Shown here: positions 62,485 to 64,000 of the stretch, piece after piece | Position numbering within the stretch: the stretch's first letter is position 1 | Layout of the letters: each line of letters opens with the position of its first letter | From: Methylocaldum sp035627495 | GTDB taxonomy: Bacteria; Pseudomonadota; Gammaproteobacteria; Methylococcales; Methylococcaceae | DNA length: 64,000 nt | Assembly: GCF_035627495.1 (NCBI RefSeq) | Contig: NZ_DASPLO010000195.1 | Location: 1 to 64,000 of the forward strand | Direction of reading: 5' to 3' | Position numbers and translations under genes: made by a program | Notes under the pieces: model-generated | The model's database searches: none | Seen by the model: only the letters and a program-made list of their open reading frames with translations | Told to the model about the DNA's origin: nothing

Positions 62485-63231
62485 ATGGAAACGACAGAAA
62501 CCTTGGGTTTGACCCATTTTCTCGCGCAAAGCGACACGGTCGGCAAAGCGATCTTCGCGATTCTCGTCGCCATGTCCGTCGCGAGTTGGTACTTCATCGT
62601 GGCGAAGAACTTGCAGGCGCTGATCGCACGGCGCCGGACGGCCCGTTTTCTGGAGTCCTTCTGGAACGCCTCCTCCTTGCATGCCGTGGAGTTGCAACTG
62701 GAAGAGCACCATCCCGACGAACCGTTTTCCCATCTCGCCTATCACGCCCTGGTTTCGTCCCGGCATCATGCCCGGCATGGCGCGGGTCGGCTGAACGAAG
62801 CGGGCTCGGCGGCGGAGTTCCTGACGCGCTCCATGCGCCGGGTCATCGACGAAGAAACCGCGGCGCTCGAATGGGGTCTCACCGTGCTCGCATCTATCGG
62901 CAGCACCGCACCGTTTGTCGGCTTGTTCGGAACGGTCTGGGGTGTTTACCACGCCCTGGTCAACATCGGCATGAGCGGGCAGGGGAGCCTCGATCAGATC
63001 GCGGGCCCGGTGGGCGAAGCACTGATCATGACCGGCGCCGGCCTCGCCGTGGCTATTCCTGCCGTGCTGGCCTACAACGCCTTCGCCCGTTCGAACCGGT
63101 TGCTGCTGGCCAAGCTCGATGCGTTCGCCCACGACCTGTTCGCGTTTCTGACCACCGGCGCGCATTTCGTCGGGACCGAGGCCGATGCTCGAAGCGGCGC
63201 GGTCGGCGAAGCCGTTGCGGGAGGTGCATGA
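62485..63231 (+). CDS. exbB: ExbB (MotA/TolQ/ExbB proton channel)
   Basis: 248 residues from the ATG at 62485 with AAGGA upstream. It has three membrane spans: AIFAILVAMSVASWYFIVAKNLQAL near 22-46, then TVLASIGSTAPFVGLFGTVWGVYHALVNIG near 136-165, and GEALIMTGAGLAVAIPAVLAYNAF near 180-203. The GSTAPFVGLFGTVWG motif is the family hallmark. It forms the proton channel with ExbD. Confidence 0.94.
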   Translation: METTETLGLTHFLAQSDTVGKAIFAILVAMSVASWYFIVAKNLQALIARRRTARFLESFWNASSLHAVELQLEEHHPDEPFSHLAYHALVSSRHHARHGAGRLNEAGSAAEFLTRSMRRVIDEETAALEWGLTVLASIGSTAPFVGLFGTVWGVYHALVNIGMSGQGSLDQIAGPVGEALIMTGAGLAVAIPAVLAYNAFARSNRLLLAKLDAFAHDLFAFLTTGAHFVGTEADARSGAVGEAVAGGA

Positions 63232-63659
63232 TGGCGTTCGGAAGCTTCAGTCAGGGGCAGGGCGGCATGCGTCCTTCGGCCGAGATCAACATGATCCCTC
63301 TCATCGACATCATGCTGGTATTGCTGGTCATTTTCATGATCACGACGCCTTTGCTCACGCATAACGTCAAGATCGATCTGCCCAGAGCGGCTAGCCAGCC
63401 GAGCACGGACAAAGCCGAGCATATCGATTTGTCGATCGACGGAACCGGCCGGCTTTTCTGGAACAACGAAGCGATCGACCGGGCAGGGATGCGCGAGCGC
63501 TTCGCGGCGGCAGCGCAGCAACAGCCCCAGCCCGAGGTGCATCTGCGGGCCGATAAAACCACGGCTTATCAAATCATCGCCGAAGTCCTGGCCGCCTCGG
63601 CCAATGCCGGCGTGACGCGCATCGGCTTCGTCTCCGATCCGAACGAAGCCAAGCCTTGA
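63228..63659 (+). CDS. exbD: ExbD biopolymer transport protein
   Basis: 143 residues from ATGATG that overlaps the exbB stop; GGAGG lies just upstream. It has one span with the channel Asp: INMIPLIDIMLVLLVIFMIT near 20-40, then HNVKIDLPRA. The C-terminal periplasmic part has EVHLRADKTTAYQIIAEVLAASANAGVTRIGFV in parts. It completes the TonB energising complex. Confidence 0.94.
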   Translation: MMAFGSFSQGQGGMRPSAEINMIPLIDIMLVLLVIFMITTPLLTHNVKIDLPRAASQPSTDKAEHIDLSIDGTGRLFWNNEAIDRAGMRERFAAAAQQQPQPEVHLRADKTTAYQIIAEVLAASANAGVTRIGFVSDPNEAKP

Positions 63660-63670
63660 ATTTACAAATC

Positions 63671-63704
63671 AGCCACCCAGCCGTTTTCCAGCCAGGTAGC
63701 CAGC
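63671..63704 (+). promoter_or_regulatory. Leader motif before the TonB-dependent receptor, shared with tonB
   Basis: AGCCACCCAGCC and CAGGTAGCCAGC occur 22 bp apart (start to start), against 20 bp apart upstream of tonB at 61676-61707. The repeated word is AGCCA/AGCC. No known binding site was recognised. It may be a regulator site or part of a structured leader. Confidence 0.45.
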
Positions 63705-63742
63705 GATTCGACCTTTACCAGTTACCTAGGGGAAAACAGTTA

Positions 63743-64000
63743 TGACTAATAAGAACAAATACCGGCTTAAAACGACTGCGTTCGCGGGAGCGCCTCTTGC
63801 CCTTGCCTTGGCATGCGCGGCCGATGGCGTCGTTGCCGCGGACGAGGACACCCCCACGCTCGACCAGGTCAAAGTGGTCGGTAAGATGGCAGAGCCGGAC
63901 GGCGACACCAAAGGCTATGTCGCCAGACGCACCACGACGGCAACCAAAACCGACACTCCCCTGATCGACGTCCCGCAGTCGATCACCGTCATCACGCAGG
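63743..64000 (+). CDS. TonB-dependent receptor, N-terminal part (cut by window edge)
   Basis: 86 codons are visible, with AGGGGA upstream of the ATG. A signal peptide (TTAFAGAPLALALACAADGVVAADE) is followed by the TonB-box-like TLDQVKVVGK near 39 and the start of the plug domain TKTDTPLIDVPQSITVITQ near 68. The wording fits the siderophore-receptor subfamily. It carries no extra N-terminal signalling domain before the plug. The ligand is unknown; the neighbouring hemP makes heme or a siderophore likely. Confidence 0.88.

Overview
The window looks like chromosome from a GC-rich gammaproteobacterium. A methanotroph or relative (Methylococcales type) is my best guess, from the formate-tetrahydrofolate ligase, an exosortase/EpsI-type exopolysaccharide locus, an arsenosugar cluster and ornithine-lipid genes. 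No particulate or soluble methane monooxygenase gene lies here, so this is inference. I found no rRNA, tRNA or CRISPR array.

Layout. (1) 1-400: tail of an IS630-type transposase. (2) 382-4544, minus: secreted multicopper oxidase, a Sco-like Tat lipoprotein lacking the copper cysteines, and a large unknown secreted protein. (3) 5.8-10.3 kb, plus: arsenite methyltransferase arsM followed by pstSCAB without phoU; and 10.7-17.7 kb, minus: the converging arsS operon (radical SAM ArsS, TVP38/flavoprotein disulfide reductase fusion, DUF3047, DUF2064 transferase, a frameshifted AhpD-like gene, DUF547, ECF sigma factor, zinc-finger anti-sigma). Together these look like an arsenosugar-forming island. 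(4) 18.3-21.1 kb: glycine-zipper envelope protein and formate-tetrahydrofolate ligase. (5) 21.3-41.9 kb, plus: an exopolysaccharide locus with sugar-nucleotide enzymes (wecB, gmd, fcl), eight glycosyltransferases, flippase, polymerase, WcaF-type acetyltransferase, a possible glycosidase, an exosortase-EpsI fusion and a WecA-type initiating transferase. (6) 42.9-48.1 kb, minus: olsB, olsA, a plcP-like phospholipase C, an agt-like glycosyltransferase, PAP2 phosphatase and another glycosyltransferase. Three sites with 7-bp PHO-box half-sites at 11-bp period (48061, 46418, 44495) precede its three parts, so I read it as a phosphate-starvation membrane-lipid remodelling locus. (7) 48.7-58.8 kb, minus: an M14-type peptidase, tryptophan 2,3-dioxygenase, acetoacetyl-CoA synthetase, an uncharacterised heme-oxygenase-like protein, and a tightly overlapped hpd-hmgA-fahA-maiA tyrosine/homogentisate operon. 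(8) 59.0-60.9 kb, plus: small membrane protein, BaeRF-type release-factor-like protein, ribosome hibernation factor. (9) 61.2-64.0 kb, plus: Fur-box-preceded hemP, tonB-exbB-exbD and the start of a TonB-dependent receptor.

The gaps carry a dispersed repeat family (six copies of about 230-400 bp with a 15-bp-stem hairpin), two further palindromic elements and a decayed second copy of the hpd promoter and 5' end. Strongest leads: the PHO-box-controlled lipid operon, the arsM-pst/arsS island whose pst genes lack a visible PHO box, the cysteine-less Sco/multicopper-oxidase trio and the unknown heme-oxygenase-like protein in the tyrosine cluster.
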